Shown here: positions 1-11,153 of the stretch, piece by piece | Layout: each line of letters begins with the position of its first letter | Position numbering within the stretch: position 1 is the first letter of the stretch | Assembly: GCA_009760855.2 (NCBI GenBank) | Contig: WPIO01000068.1 | Coordinates: 312,501 to 376,500 of the forward strand | Direction of reading: 5' to 3' | Source of the DNA: Cristatella mucedo | Taxonomy: Eukaryota; Bryozoa; Phylactolaemata; Cristatellidae | DNA length: 64,000 bases | The notes under the pieces: model-generated | Databases searched by the model: none | What the model saw: only the letters and a program-made list of their open reading frames with translations | Told to the model about the DNA's origin: nothing | Position numbers and translations under genes: made by a program

Positions 1-848
1 CAAGTGGGGTCATTCACGTGTGCTGGCAAGAGCAGCAATGCAACAAAAAAAGCAGCATTGAATGCCTGGTTTATAACAGATCTATTCTCTTAAGTGTTGG
101 TGCTATGGGAAACCATTCTGCATAAGATCTACTCGGTCCTTGTTGCTGTGTGAAATTGCAGTCGGTGGTGAATTAAATTACATCGGGAGTGCCAGCTTAA
201 ATATGGCAAATTCAACCATGTGCTAATGACCATGATATGCCAATGAGGATCGAGGTCACACAATAGAGTCTGCTACTGTTTTAGACTTCTGTTTGCCACA
301 TCGGTTTGTAGCTTTGGGACCAAGTCCCTGGCACACACCCGTGCCCTTTGCACTCATGCAAGCATACACTCACGAACTGCTCTTTTCTCTCTCTCTCTCT
401 CTGCTCTCTCTCATTTAGCTTATCCTTTGGGGACCGTCTCTTTTGCAGATCGTATTCTCTCAAAACCTAGAACTCAAGCCCGGCTGACGATGGCAACATC
501 CCGCTATTTGATTTAAGTTAAAACAGTAGCTAAAAACCTAGTGCTCCTTGCAGTATTTACTCGGTCCCTGTAAATCTTCCAACTTGTGTTTACGAGTGTG
601 GATGTTATCACTAACCAACTGACAAGCTTTTTTAGCATGTGTAGACTTAAAAAAATATAAGCTCTTAAATGACATGGAAAAGTTTAATCATTATTATCCC
701 TCTTATCTTCTCTTCTGCATTGTATGACCACGGTAGCAGCCCTTTTAAACGGCTGGAGCTCTGCTAGCCAATGCGTAGCAGGTTGCTGCTTGCTGTGGCA
801 CTACCAGCAGCTTGGTCGTCTTAGGCCTAGTGGTAGGTCCTACATTTT

Positions 849-850
<2 letters not shown>
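1..850. other. No gene recognised
   Basis: I see no splice-supported coding region and no repeat shared with the rest of the window. A short CT-rich stretch lies at about 385-415. The short open frames have no recognisable protein content. Confidence 0.5.
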
Positions 851-883
<33 letters not shown>

Positions 884-902
884 TATATATATATATATAT
901 AC
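851..902. repeat. Compound (AC)n(AT)n microsatellite
   Basis: About 15 AC units at 851-880 run into about 10 AT units ending near 902. It directly precedes the 5' edge of a LINE-A fragment. Confidence 0.95.
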
Positions 903-905
903 ATG

Positions 906-1558
906 ATCGGCTCCGTTTAAACATCACACCACTTCTTGCCGACCTACACTGGCTCCCAGTCTAGCAATGCATCGACTTCGAGGTTTTGTCACTCACTGTT
1001 AGGTCCCTTCGTTCTTTGGCTCCAGCCTATCTATCAGATCTACTCCCCTGCAGGCTAAGCATCGTACCACTAGCTTTTCGGAATCTGTTTACCTATGCCT
1101 GGTAAAAAAATGTACGAACCTCAAGTCCTGTAGAGACCCTGCCTTAAGTTTGTATGCTCCCGAGGCCTGGAACTCACTCTTACTTGCATCATGACATCTC
1201 CTGACTTGGCCATATTTAAAAAGAAACTAAGCGTGTCTATTGTGACAGCATTTAGTGGGTCCCTGTGATTCGTCTTTTATGCCCTTATGAGTACTGACAG
1301 TATGCATGCCCATACTTGCATGCTGACCCTGTGCATGTCACCCCCGACCATAATAATAATAATACGCTTGATAATAAGAGATCACAAATCTCTTCTCTGG
1401 GTGCTTTACATTTGCTGCCATGGTATTCTTGTTGTTTATTTAGCATGCTACCACTAGCCATTCGATGCTGCTTTTTTGGCAGCAAATTTAAAGTGGCTAG
1501 AAAGAGAGTGATTTCTCTGAGGGTGTTATATCAAATGTATTACTATTATGTAATTAAC
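906..1558 (+). mobile_element. LINE-A 3' fragment with a nested antisense tail
   Basis: This is a 5'-truncated, diverged LINE-A copy. It retains the C-terminal RT region (the frame reading ITPLLADLHWLPV in better copies), the 3' UTR blocks ending CTGACCCTGTGCATGTCACC, and the terminal hairpin at about 1490-1545. Frameshifts and stops break the coding part. At 1352-1417 a short antisense piece of the same family interrupts it. Confidence 0.85.
1352..1417 (-). mobile_element. 66-bp antisense LINE-A tail insertion
   Basis: The segment is the reverse complement of the LINE-A 3' end: (AAT)n, then the arm of the terminal hairpin, then the CTTTACATTTGCTG block. It sits between two copies of CCAT (1348-1351 and 1418-1421), which look like a target-site duplication. 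The + strand LINE-A resumes directly after it. Confidence 0.75.
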
Positions 1559-4136
1559 AGATTTACAGAAACAACTTGGTTTCCACGACAATTGCCACGG
1601 CAGACTATCAGCTATGTCCTGTACAAAGGCCAGGCAGCCCTAGCCAACCCCATGGCTCCAGCCGAGGTAGACCAGGGCTTGGTATCCTGAGTGCTTGCTT
1701 GCCTGCAAGTAGTCCTCCGAGTTCAGTCGATGCCACCTTCGACTGCCTACCAAAGCTTTGCCTGAAGAGCTGCCGTGTTGTCGATTCAGTGTGGTGGTCA
1801 CTAGCTGCTCCTCCATCTCCTGAGAGCTCTCTGCCAGTTACAGCTCAATTGCTCACTCTGGGTGCTGTGTGCAGTCTTGTTACTCTTCTCTCTCTCTCTT
1901 GTAGGGCGCAACTACTCATTTGCCGAACATTTAAAGCTCCCAACCTTTGAAAGAGCTCGTGCTTTCTACTCAGGCGGTTTGCTGTGCAAGCGAACCTTTG
2001 ATGGCCAAGTGCAGCATCTTGCTGTCCTGGCGGAAGTTGCTTTCATAGCACCACAGCCACACTGGAAGACAACAGTACAGGCAGCCAGCTGTGGCTGACC
2101 ACATCACTCGTCGTTGTTGTCGGCCCCGTTGTTGCAAGAAATGCTCCTGCCTCATATGTGCTTAATAGCATGGCTGGACCAAGGCACCGAGTGCAACAGC
2201 GATTAGAAGCCCTCACTTTTTGGGACAGCATAGCAGCATCTATTATTGAGTGGAGATAACAGTTAACTCATATCGTCACTTACTCGGCTAAGGCCGATAA
2301 ATGCTAGCAGTGTTGCTGTGACTTAGAACTTCACAGGAAGGCACTCCAGCATGCCCGGCAACTCCGACGAAGGGAAGCCGGGATGAGCTGACAAGTCACA
2401 GCTACCTGGGAGCCCAAGGTGCCTTACTGAATGAGATTGTTCATATGCTTTGAATCGGATCTGTGCAGCCCGGCCCACAGGGTTCAGGCACCACCACCTG
2501 CATGCACTTGTCTGCCAGCAGCCGTCGAAAGGGTTTGGCATTCCACAGCCAGTATACCAGCACCTGCCCAGCCTGGCAAGTGTGGCTGTCGACTGAACAG
2601 TGACATCATTTGTCAAGAGAGCTCCCAGCTTCTGCCTCGCCCCTTACCTGTGGTTAGGTCACCACATCATTGGGTGTGTACAGCTGGAGCTCCTTGCATC
2701 AGTCAGCCGACTGCCATGGGCAGACAACGAGCAATGCAATACTTTTGCATAAACTTATGTGGACTTGGGCCGTGGAGCTGGAGCCTAGTTGTCAGCAAGT
2801 TCGTGCGTTTCCATGGCAGCCGAGCAGGATTAAAGCAGCTGCAGTTCAGGACCTTCCCTGTGTATTGCCTGTCTAGCCTTGTAGCAGGGTGCCATCGGTA
2901 GAGCAGATTCGTTTGACAGGCAGCAGGGTTGCCGGGTGACTGAATTATCGTATCATGCTCTCGGCCCAGTGCCACTTCTACTGGTTCTGAAGCCAAGCAG
3001 CTTCCAACCCAGCATGTCAACAGCATGAATGGTGTGGCCTTGTAAATCTGGCCAACGCCCAATAATATTCGATGCTGCTGGTCAAAGGACGATGTCATGC
3101 CTCTCTCTGACTGCAAAGCTACAGGATCAGGGTAGTCGGTGATTGGATCACCTAAGCTTACCTCTTGAGATATTGCAGGTTTCACATCCTGGTACAGCCA
3201 GAATAAAACTTGTTAGCTGCCAAGCTCAAAACAGGTCTGAGGTTGCAGACACAGTTGCACTCCTGGCACGGATAAACCGAGATGGGTGAGAAAGAGCGGC
3301 TGTCAACATCAAGACAGAACTGCTGTTCTCAAAGCCCAATTTAAGACGGTTTTTCAACTGACTTGTCAAGCACAAGATATGCATGGCAACATATATGAAA
3401 GCCGCAGGCAGTCACAAGACCGAATCTTAACTGCCCTCACAGCTGTGAAACATCTTACACACAGGCCGGTGGTTCCAGGTGAGCAAAGATCTGTGATGGT
3501 GGTAAAAAGCAAGGCCAAATTTATTCAGATATGCTCATGCATCAATTTGGTACTCGGTTCTCACAAAGCTTATCAACTTCAATCATAAGCCTTTTCTGTA
3601 ATGCTCGAACGCCTAGTATTGCAAAGATCCTAAAAAGAGGTTACATTTTCTTGTGATACTAAGCAGATGTGCTTCCTAATACTATAGAGCCAGTGACACT
3701 ACTGCTGCACACTGGACTTCTGCATAGCTCTTGGTTGACCTCTCTGACTCACTCAAGTGCCCCTCAAGGTCAGCTGGTTTAACAGTATGTCTTTAGTCGC
3801 AGCACTTTGGGGCAATAACAAATTGTCTTTAATCACTCCTTATAGGAAATGAAAATTGCCTGCTGCACAACACGGACCCTATGCCCAGATTGTTACCGAA
3901 ATCCTTGGCACGTAACATTTAGTCATTCAAGTGCAATTCGTAGCCATCAAAAAGTAACATCTGAATCTGGGCTCTGAACTGTTATGTAGAGCAGGACGCT
4001 ACTCAAGACTATGACTCAACATGCGTTTTTTAAAAGACGGCCAAGAAGCACACTTTAATCTTCCATATCTACATACTTATCGCTACTATACAGCACTCAC
4101 GCAAGACCAGCTATTAGGTCATAGTATCACCATGTG
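1559..4136. other. No gene recognised
   Basis: Mixed-composition DNA without repeats I can match elsewhere in the window. A pyrimidine tract ending in TAG at about 1890-1905 could be a splice acceptor, but the sequence after it encodes nothing recognisable and no consistent donor or neighbouring exon was found. Confidence 0.4.
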
Positions 4137-4286
4137 AAACCTAACGCATTGTACTCGGTTATATCGAATATACACAACTAGCGATTGAAGTTAAATCCAG
4201 CATGTGTATCTTCTTTCAAAAACAGATGCTTAGAAATACCAAACCCATTGTACTCGGTTATACCGAATAAACACAACTAGCGATTG
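4137..4286. repeat. Spaced direct repeat, two copies of about 50 bp
   Basis: 4137-4187 and 4241-4286 are near-identical over about 46-51 bp. Both contain CATTGTACTCGGTTAT and end in CACAACTAGCGATTG. Their starts are about 104 bp apart. The intervening 53 bp is not obviously repeated. This looks like a local segmental duplication. Confidence 0.85.
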
Positions 4287-5084
4287 GTTAAAAAAAATAA
4301 CTATGACCTGTGGCTTCCATTGGTTACACTATTAGCATTGACTAATCAAACCTTTGGACAGCTCTTATGTCACAACTTTAAGCCCCTTCGGCTGCTCTAC
4401 AAGCGAAAACTACAGCAAATAAAATGCTTCAAAAAAGCTTGATATTAGTTAATAAGCTAGTGCACGCAGCAGCTTGAATTTTCAAGTAATGCAACTCCAG
4501 GTGAGCACAATTTCCGAGATGCTCAAAAGCGATAATCTACTGCTTACAAGTCATGTGATTATCGTTTTTGACGTTTCATCTTTGCTGGATAAACATAAAC
4601 AATTAATTTGGAGCACTGAGAACTTGAATATTCATTCAGGTGCTTCACACGTGCCTCTTGGCGAGCTCCTTAACTGGCCGAAAAAGAACACCATGGTAAC
4701 TCATTCCTAGATTTAGGACGTGGTTGATAAAACGTCTTCACTTGGTAGCTGTTATGTCATATGCACCTTAGCTTGAAGGGAGCCTGGTGACACCTGAAAG
4801 GCTCCACCCACCACAGCAGAATGGCGCCGGTAGCACAAGATTTCTAGATGCCACACAAAGGGCGACCTAAGCCCGTACAAACTAAAAAAGGCTGCTAACC
4901 ACAGCCTCTAATCTTCTCGACTATACTGGCTTTAATACCTTGAAACAATTCTAGAGCAAGCTTTTCGTCTGAGAATATACACCAATAAACAAGCATACTT
5001 GCACTTACATCAAACTTAATTATGCTTTTGCTTTTTAGAACAAGGCATGTTTAATATTTAATGTTATACACGGTAAATAGAGGC
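4287..5084. other. No gene recognised
   Basis: AT-rich sequence. A 78-codon open frame at 4474-4710 (+) has no recognisable features. Confidence 0.4.
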
Positions 5085-5241
5085 ATTACAAACAAATTCT
5101 CTTTATTTAGTATTTCCCGGACTTTAGGAGTAAAGCTTTACTGCACTGTATGTCTTCTTAACACGGCTATTGCTAAATTTCAGTCGTCAATGACAGGACC
5201 ACTTCTTCAGCTAGCCGAAATGTTTTCGTAGCCTCGATGAC
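5085..5241 (-). other. Predicted 3' exon / 3' UTR of small minus-strand gene
   Basis: On the minus strand a good acceptor (TTGTTGTTGCAG) precedes 5241. An AATAAA hexamer on the minus strand occupies 5107-5102, about 135 nt downstream. If the preceding 39-nt exon (5532-5494) is used, the stop codon comes earlier and this exon is untranslated. If that exon is skipped, this exon would supply an alternative C-terminus ending ENISAS, because both exons begin with GT and keep the same phase. Confidence 0.4.
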
Positions 5242-5506
5242 CTGCAACAACAAAACTCATTTTCAAATTGCAGAACAAATTAAAGAACAGCTAAGACACT
5301 ATTGACACGATTCCAATAACAATATGGCATCTTGTCTACACGTGTTTGTCAGAAGTTCACAAGAAACAAACTTCGTTTAAAAACTCGTGCAGTTTAATTT
5401 GCCTTTATTCACAACCAGTCCAACATTATCATTGGCCTGAGGTAAGATAAAGGTTAGCTGATAACACAGGTCACAAGTCGGCTAGCAGCTTACCTGTCAG
5501 CATAAA

Positions 5507-6179
5507 TTACTTCTTTCCAGAACAAAAATCACCTACAAAAAGGGGATGAGAATTAACAAAAGAATATTGCGGTACTAAGTTACGGCAAGGTCAAAAACTT
5601 TGCACATGCAGCATGTATCTCGTTCGTCCATGATACTTTCAGATAGAAAGCATCACGAGGACTCACGGGAGCGACCATGTCCCTTCAAGTTATACCAGAC
5701 AATGAACCGCGAGCTTAGCCTGGGGTAAGTATGAAGGTTCCAAATCAGTATTCACTCCGTGTAAGGGTACAAAGAAAACTGCATGCCAAGTAATAGCTTG
5801 CAGCCAACCATAACACGACATTGAGCCACATCTTACCCAAGAGACAGGTCGCTGTGATTTCTCATTATTGTTGTTTAAATATGCTGAACCAAAGACGCAT
5901 GCTAAGGCATAGACTGGTATGCAGCTAGCTGAATATACACCTTGCTGATTTTATACAGCTCAAATTTCGTGATGGCGATTACTACCATCTAATTTCCTGC
6001 AAAAGAAATACAAGCTTTACAGCGAACTCATATGAAGCATGAACAACAAGAAAACGTTAAACAGAAACATACCATATTTCACGATGATGGTTGAACAGTG
6101 CTTCCTTTTCATTTGCTCGCGATCCGATCCGGTCCGGTCTCTTCAATGCAGGTGGTAGTAAATCGATGATAGTCAACAT
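5507..6179 (-). CDS. Predicted small multi-exon gene, about 61 residues, function unknown
   Basis: Three coding exons on the minus strand join in frame through GT-AG introns: 6179-6073 (35 codons plus TG), 5719-5667 (53 nt) and 5532-5507, with TAA at 5509-5507. The start ATG lies one base after a splice acceptor (TTCATTCGCAG) and has A at -3. A 5' exon (about 6540-6411) and a 3' exon are untranslated. The protein begins MLTIIDLLPP, has a basic middle (ALKRPDRIG) and a hydrophobic-aromatic stretch (RFIVWYNLKGHGR), and ends FCSGKK. I do not recognise the family. Support comes only from consistent splice sites, phases and the poly(A) hexamer. It could be chance, or an RNA gene with an incidental frame. 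Confidence 0.42.
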
Positions 6180-6410
6180 TCTGCGAATGAAGCACATTAC
6201 AACGTTTAGATCAAAACAAAAATTATATATAAATCCTATTCACAGTCACATACAGATTTCAGTAACGTGAACGCAGCGTACGTCTGCAGCAAAAATGGAC
6301 GAATCGACAATCACAAGAAGCTAACAGCTGCATCGATCTAAGCTCATCAGAATCAGCCACGTTCCAATAACATTAGCATTCATAGGTGGAAAACGGTTCC
6401 CAAAAAATAC

Positions 6411-6540
6411 CTTTCGTAACGAGTGCAAGCTAACGCGGGTGCCGATGGATTTAACGTATACGCCCGCACAACGCAGTCCACTACTAATGAATACCTCGTG
6501 CGCTCTCAGAACCGGAAATGCGCACAAACGGGCAGCTGAC
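6411..6540 (-). promoter_or_regulatory. Predicted 5' non-coding exon and promoter region of small minus-strand gene
   Basis: This CpG-containing block contrasts with its AT-rich surroundings. On the minus strand it ends in a donor (CGAAAG|gtattt at 6411). Joining it to the exon at 6180 puts AAGA before the ATG. No upstream in-frame ATG is present: the frame is closed by TGA a little upstream. The transcription start is not defined. Confidence 0.35.
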
Positions 6541-7050
6541 CTATGATTCAGGAGGAGCGTTACGCTTTCGAAGATGATTAATTGTTCTAAAATAAACTAT
6601 TAGCATTTTAATTTTTAATCTTTTGTGATTAAATATAAATGAACTTGGAACTTGCAGAAAGTATGCAACAGCTCGTTCATGCCATAGATATAATTCAATG
6701 CGCTCGTTCTAGCGCAGGGTCCGTAGGGCTATATCGTTCTACTACTGTTAACTATTATTTAGCCAATGTGACATTTTGTCAACAAGCCAGTACAACGACG
6801 TCAGCACGCAGATCCCCTTCCGTGAGCGGCGATGAGCCTGATTCTGGAGCCGCAATCGTAACAGCTTGCAATTTCCCTGCTCCAAATGGTGGATTCACCG
6901 TTGGACTCTCTAGTTCGTCTGTACCTTCTCTCGCAGGCTCTGCTAAATGAGGTCAGATGTGTGCAAATACCCCCACCCCGAGTTTCAAATGCACCTGTCA
7001 ATCGTCAAAACTGACTACGAGCTAGCAGAATCCCTAGCTATGAATATGCT
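6541..7050. other. No gene recognised
   Basis: A 103-codon open frame at 6639-6950 (+) has no domain or compositional feature that supports coding. It lies divergently upstream of the predicted minus-strand gene and may simply be flanking DNA. Confidence 0.35.
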
Positions 7051-7222
7051 AACACTAGCTGATTTAACGGTATATTTTTGTGTAACGGCAAAAGAGCCTT
7101 AAAGACTATCGCCACCGCTTGCGTGGGCAATACAGAATCGCCCATTGCAGGGTTCGAACCCACATCCTCAGGACAGAGGTAGCGTACAGCAACCGCCTTA
7201 CCTAGTGTGACGCCGCGGCTCA
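7051..7222 (-). mobile_element. SINE-1 copy (tRNA-derived)
   Basis: Read on the minus strand it begins TGAGCCGCGGCGTCACACT, followed by an A-box-like AGTAGGTAAGGCGG region, a B-box GGGTTCGAACCC, and the SINE-1 body with a CAAGCGGTGGCGATAG block and GGCTCTTTTG. It ends in GTTAAATCAGCTAGTGTTA. The same order is found at 53637 and 58050. Confidence 0.85.
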
Positions 7223-8180
7223 TGACTTGTGAGTCTGCAGCTACGATAAACCACTGTTTGCAGTTGTCGTTTAGAAGTGTACTTAGTGCCAGTAAAGTGC
7301 TACCGCTCCTGGGTGTATAAAAAATAGAGTGTTAATTTGGGCCTACTGCTCAAGTATACTCTAAGTGAAAAGCTAGCAGTGACAGTGACGGTGTGCGGAT
7401 ACACGGGCTTTGGATAATTATTGCTTTCAAACAACTGAAAAAAGTAATTGATTAACAAGCCTGTCTATTCGGATGAAGACGCAATACAATATGCAGGAGA
7501 GAGTGATCCTAGATAGCTTTACGTATGATGATTAGCTTGGATGGCACTTCTAACTTCTCCAGCACTGAATAGCTCAGTAACAAGCGAGCGTTAATTCAAA
7601 ACTTGGCTATTGTAGCTAGCCCACATCCCCGCGATTAGCGGCAGTATTCGCTCTGTTTTGAGAGCCGGTTCCGGCAGACGCTCGCGCGTTTGGTTAATAG
7701 GTGATTTATGGTGGGTTGGCAAGCCAGCGTGAAGCTTTAGTTGGATGTGCTAATACTGTTCGACTGGATTAACAGCCAGCCTGCTAGTTTTCAAGTAAGA
7801 GAGCTCAAGCAGCAAAACGGTTGCGTGCTGAAACGGTGCAATGCTAAGTCAACCGGATTACTACTGCTAGTAATTATTTGCAGTTACTGAATTGTAATGG
7901 CGAGGAACTGCTTATACGGCAGTCTATATTATCCTAGGCCTCATAGTAGCAAATGCCACACAGCAAGCAGTCATTTAGCTTTCGGAGTTTATAGAAACAC
8001 ACGCGCTATGCACACGATTCCGGAAAATTTAAAACAGTTTGTATACTTATTAATATCGCACACAGCTACTCAGGACGATTTGTGCAGCCCAACACCGCTG
8101 CAATAAGAGCTTACTGCAACGTGACCAATGAAAAGGAGTGCCGTCTTGACAACGTACATTCAGTACTTAGAAAGAGATTG
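7223..8180. other. No gene recognised
   Basis: Nothing I can match. A 69-codon frame at 7897-8106 (+) is unsupported. Confidence 0.4.
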
Positions 8181-8184
8181 TTCT

Positions 8185-8468
8185 TGTAGCGTGCGCCTGC
8201 AGCTTCTGCTGCTGTAATTAGCGAAACGCCTTGACACCAATGTATATGCCTCACCCGTGGCCAATAGTTAAGCCATTTGACGCAGCGAAGCGTTAGGCCT
8301 CTGATGCATGTTATATTTCGTGTCATCTGCTGCGATTGATCGCGCTCTCACATATGATCCCGTTGAGAGTAATAAAGGAGAGTCTTGCTTACCGCGCACG
8401 TTCGCCCGCTGCGTCTCCGTGAGACTCCCACTAGAACAGCCACCGCAGGGAGCCACTGTTATACAACA
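8185..8468 (+). mobile_element. Solo LTR of LTR-C (284 bp)
   Basis: The segment starts TGTAGCG and ends ATACAACA (TG...CA). It is flanked by 4-bp direct repeats TTCT at 8181-8184 and 8469-8472. It aligns along its whole length with the two LTRs of the element at 9165-12414, sharing blocks such as GCTGTAATTA, GTTAAGCCATT, TCATCTGCTGCGATT and AATAAAGGAGAGTC. The AATAAA near 8375 would serve as the poly(A) signal. The 4-bp duplication fits a Gypsy-type integrase. Confidence 0.85.
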
Positions 8469-8534
8469 TTCTCAATAGGTGCTAAATAGATATCATACTG
8501 TCACTGTGATTATAATAATAATAGAATACGCGAA

Positions 8535-8710
8535 TGGGTGAAGGCACAGTAGGTAAGGCGGTTGCTTTTCATGACTTCGGTTCCAAGGTCGAGGGTTCGT
8601 ATCCTGCTTGCAGCGGCAATATAGGAATGCCCACCGCAGGATCCCAACACACGAACTTGGGAGCGAGGTCGTGAAAGCAGCCACCCTACCTTAAGAGCCA
8701 TTGCGGCTCA
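8535..8710. mobile_element. Two SINE-1 heads in inverted orientation
   Basis: 8535-8607 carries the SINE-1 tRNA-like head on + (GTAGGTAAGGCGGTTGCTT, GAGGGTTCG). 8608-8710 carries another head on the minus strand, ending at GCGGCTCA. The two meet inside the region after the B-box, so the pair forms an imperfect inverted repeat with arms of about 70 bp. No SINE-1 body follows the + head. Confidence 0.75.
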
Positions 8711-9164
8711 CGGAATACTGCTATCATGCGGCCTTGGTGATAGATAATCGCATAATCCATTCCGAGTCATTATAATTCAGGAACCACGATTAATGAATAT
8801 CAGCTATATAACCTGACGGGTTTAGCTCACCGCCGTATCACTGGCCACATGGACTCCAGGAACTGCCACTGAGATGGCTGAAACCGCTTTAAAGTAAACA
8901 CAAATTACGAAAGGTTTTAGCGAAGCCTCCCTTACATTTTGCTGTCAGGCAAACCCGAGAAAGCACCTCGTGTTTGTGTCATTCCAAGTCTGGCTTCCTT
9001 TGATGTTCATGCAGCTCATGCCGACGCACGTGAACGGAGGCCTATCGTACCCACGTACATTTTTGGATTTGCATCATATATAAGCGCCACCTACGCGTAT
9101 TCACCACTTTTGATCGGTCCCTTGGGTGGCGCTTATTGGCAGGTTTGACTGCATTTGGCCTGAT
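8711..9164. other. No gene recognised
   Basis: Nothing beyond a 69-codon frame at 8939-9148, which is unsupported. Confidence 0.4.
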
Positions 9165-9530
9165 TGCGTGAGCCCGATGCATTCTGCTGTTGTAATTAAA
9201 GCAGGGCCTCGACATTTAATGTACACGCCTCATCTACTGCCAAGAGTTAAGCCATTGCTGCAGCGTCAGGCTAGTAGTGTATGCTATATTTCTTTAGGCT
9301 GTGAGTGCGCTATACAAAACTTTCCTGCGTAACACCCACATGGTCTTTATGACTTTGTGGAGTTACAGACGGAGATACATTATATTACATTACGTCTGCT
9401 GCGACTCATCGAGCTCTCATGCACGTACGCGTTGAGAGAAATAAATGGGAGATTTTCGTTAACCACCCACGTCTGCGTTGCCCGTGACACTCCACTTGAG
9501 CTGCCGCCGCCGTAGTCACAGTAATACAAT
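9165..9530 (+). repeat. 5' LTR of LTR-C, interrupted by a LINE-B tail
   Basis: It starts TGCGTGAGCC and ends AATACAAT beside the putative primer-binding site. Removing the LINE-B tail at 9294-9392 leaves about 267 bp that align with the 284-bp solo LTR. AAATAAATGGGAG supplies the poly(A) signal. Confidence 0.8.
9294..9392 (+). mobile_element. 99-bp LINE-B tail insertion in LTR-C
   Basis: Starts TTAGGCTGTGAGTGCGC and runs through CACATGGTCTTTATGAC and AGTTACAGACGGAGATACA to a TTACATTA end: the last ~100 bp of LINE-B. LTR sequence is continuous on both sides. Confidence 0.85.
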
Positions 9531-11153
9531 TGGTAGCAGAGAATGATTTACTCGCACCGAAAAGAATACCAGACCTATGGCCTAGATCGGAGGGCCACAC
9601 TACCGCACGAAATGTTTAATGGCGAGGCCACTTTATGCTTTGGCTGTAGATTAATGCTCTCCCAGCAGCATGTACGAGGAAGCAGGCACAATGCCGAAGC
9701 TGGCTTACAACGTGCATTTTCGCAGGCGCCTACAGCGCTCCCCAAACACAACCGTTCTCTCCTCTGCCCGAGTTCCAACTTGCCTTCACTCCCTCTCAGC
9801 CACCGTTCATCATCCTTCAGGGTCACCGGCAGGACAAGCCGGCCTGCATCCAAACCGCAGCCGCCAGATCGCAGCTGGGCACCGGCCCGCCCCTAGTCCA
9901 CATCCACCACCTGTTCGACACTGGGTTGGAGGAGAGCACTACCAGTCTGCCTGCACCGGCCGAGTGCCGTCGAGCCCGGTGATGTAGGATCATGCACATA
10001 CAGAAAAACACAAAGCACACTGGCTTCCGACGCCAGAGACGACTGTAGCAAAGCGAGAGATTGCGATGCCGATAAAACATGTTGTGCCAGTGTGTCCAGG
10101 CGATTATGCAATACACGGTTAGGGCGGTCAATCGGCCGATGTAACGCAAGACTAGCGCAAGCTGCGTAATGAGCTAATTCCGACGTTCTCTTTGTTGGCG
10201 GATGAGGGGGCCGATAGGGTTCGGCTTGACCGGAAGCAGCTTGCAGGAGCTGAGACCGGGACAAAGATAGGCGACGTGCCAGCTTCATCGCCAGTCGAAC
10301 TCACGGTCAATTGTTCACAGAAGCCAGACAGGCGATCAGAACTCGTTCAGCTGACGGAGGAGGGCAGCATGTGATGCTTCCAGCGGCGAGGCGATAGTAG
10401 CCTGCCACGGGTCGCAGGCACCCGCGAGAGCTACGACCCGGCGGCGAAGAGCAGCAGCGGAAGCTTCATAGCGGCAGTGAGCGTCTCAGCGACAGGGAAC
10501 GCCAGAGAGAACGACGTCTCGGCCGCAGAGCCAGAGACGAGAGCGTCTCGGTGGTAGAGAGGACCCGCACGCAATGGCTGAGGCCGTGGGCTCGAGCCCT
10601 GAGGCATATGTGAAGCGCCTGAATAGTGATTACGTTCTCTTAGGGCGCTATACAAATGAACTATATATATATATATAACCACGAGATAGGCGGACCGAAA
10701 CCGCGAGAACGACGAGGCCGTAGTTATGAGCCGGATAGGTTTGGTCGACGACCGCGTGATACCGGCAATCGGGCCCTAACGGAGGTGACCTGCGGAAAAA
10801 ACTTACAGTGGGAGTAGTATCCCACTTTTGCCTATAGGAGGACAGCATCTATGACCGGCTCCTCGCGAGGGGCAGAGCTGAAGTGTGCCACCTGCGAGTG
10901 GCTGTCACGTAGCCTGCGCCGCATTCAAGCCGGTCGGAACTCTCTAATGTTGAAACATATCCTGGTAGGGCCCGAACGACATATCGCTGGACAACAGGGC
11001 AACAACTTATTCTTCAGGCCCACCACCAGAGCAGGCGGTAGAGGAGAGCCCGGGGATCCTATGGCTACACGACTCCCCAGTCCTAATGGCTGCCCTCCCC
11101 CCCCCCCAGCCAGGCTGGTGGACTATGGGATCTATTTTCAATGGGGGAAGGGA
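9531..11153 (+). other. Internal remnant of LTR-C
   Basis: GC-rich, about 1.6 kb, with no recognisable gag, protease, RT or integrase. Open frames on both strands (for example 10851-11243 +) lack domain motifs except the pol-tail-like PPARLVDY near 11110. A (C)n run lies at about 11096-11107. A SINE-2 tail sits at 10575-10680. Confidence 0.5.
10575..10680 (+). mobile_element. SINE-2, 5'-truncated
   Basis: Begins inside the tRNA-like head (GGCTGAGGCCGTGGGCTCGA) and continues through GTGAAGCGCCTGAATAG, TTCTCTTAGGGCGCTAT and an ATGAACTATATAT tail. Confidence 0.85.

Noticed and set aside
1862-2098. Possible exon after the CT tract and TAG at about 1905
   Set aside because: A single acceptor-like site with no matching donor or neighbour exon, and no recognisable protein.
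2431-3185. 156-codon (+) and 160-codon (-) frames
   Set aside because: Overlapping opposite-strand frames with no motif. No support for either.
5700-5740. A + strand splice donor (CTGGGGTAAGT)
   Set aside because: It overlaps the minus-strand acceptor of the predicted small gene. No + strand exon could be built.
9543-10374. Overlapping frames that might be gag of LTR-C
   Set aside because: No CCHC knuckle or capsid motif on either strand. The strands code equally long frames, which indicates composition rather than selection.
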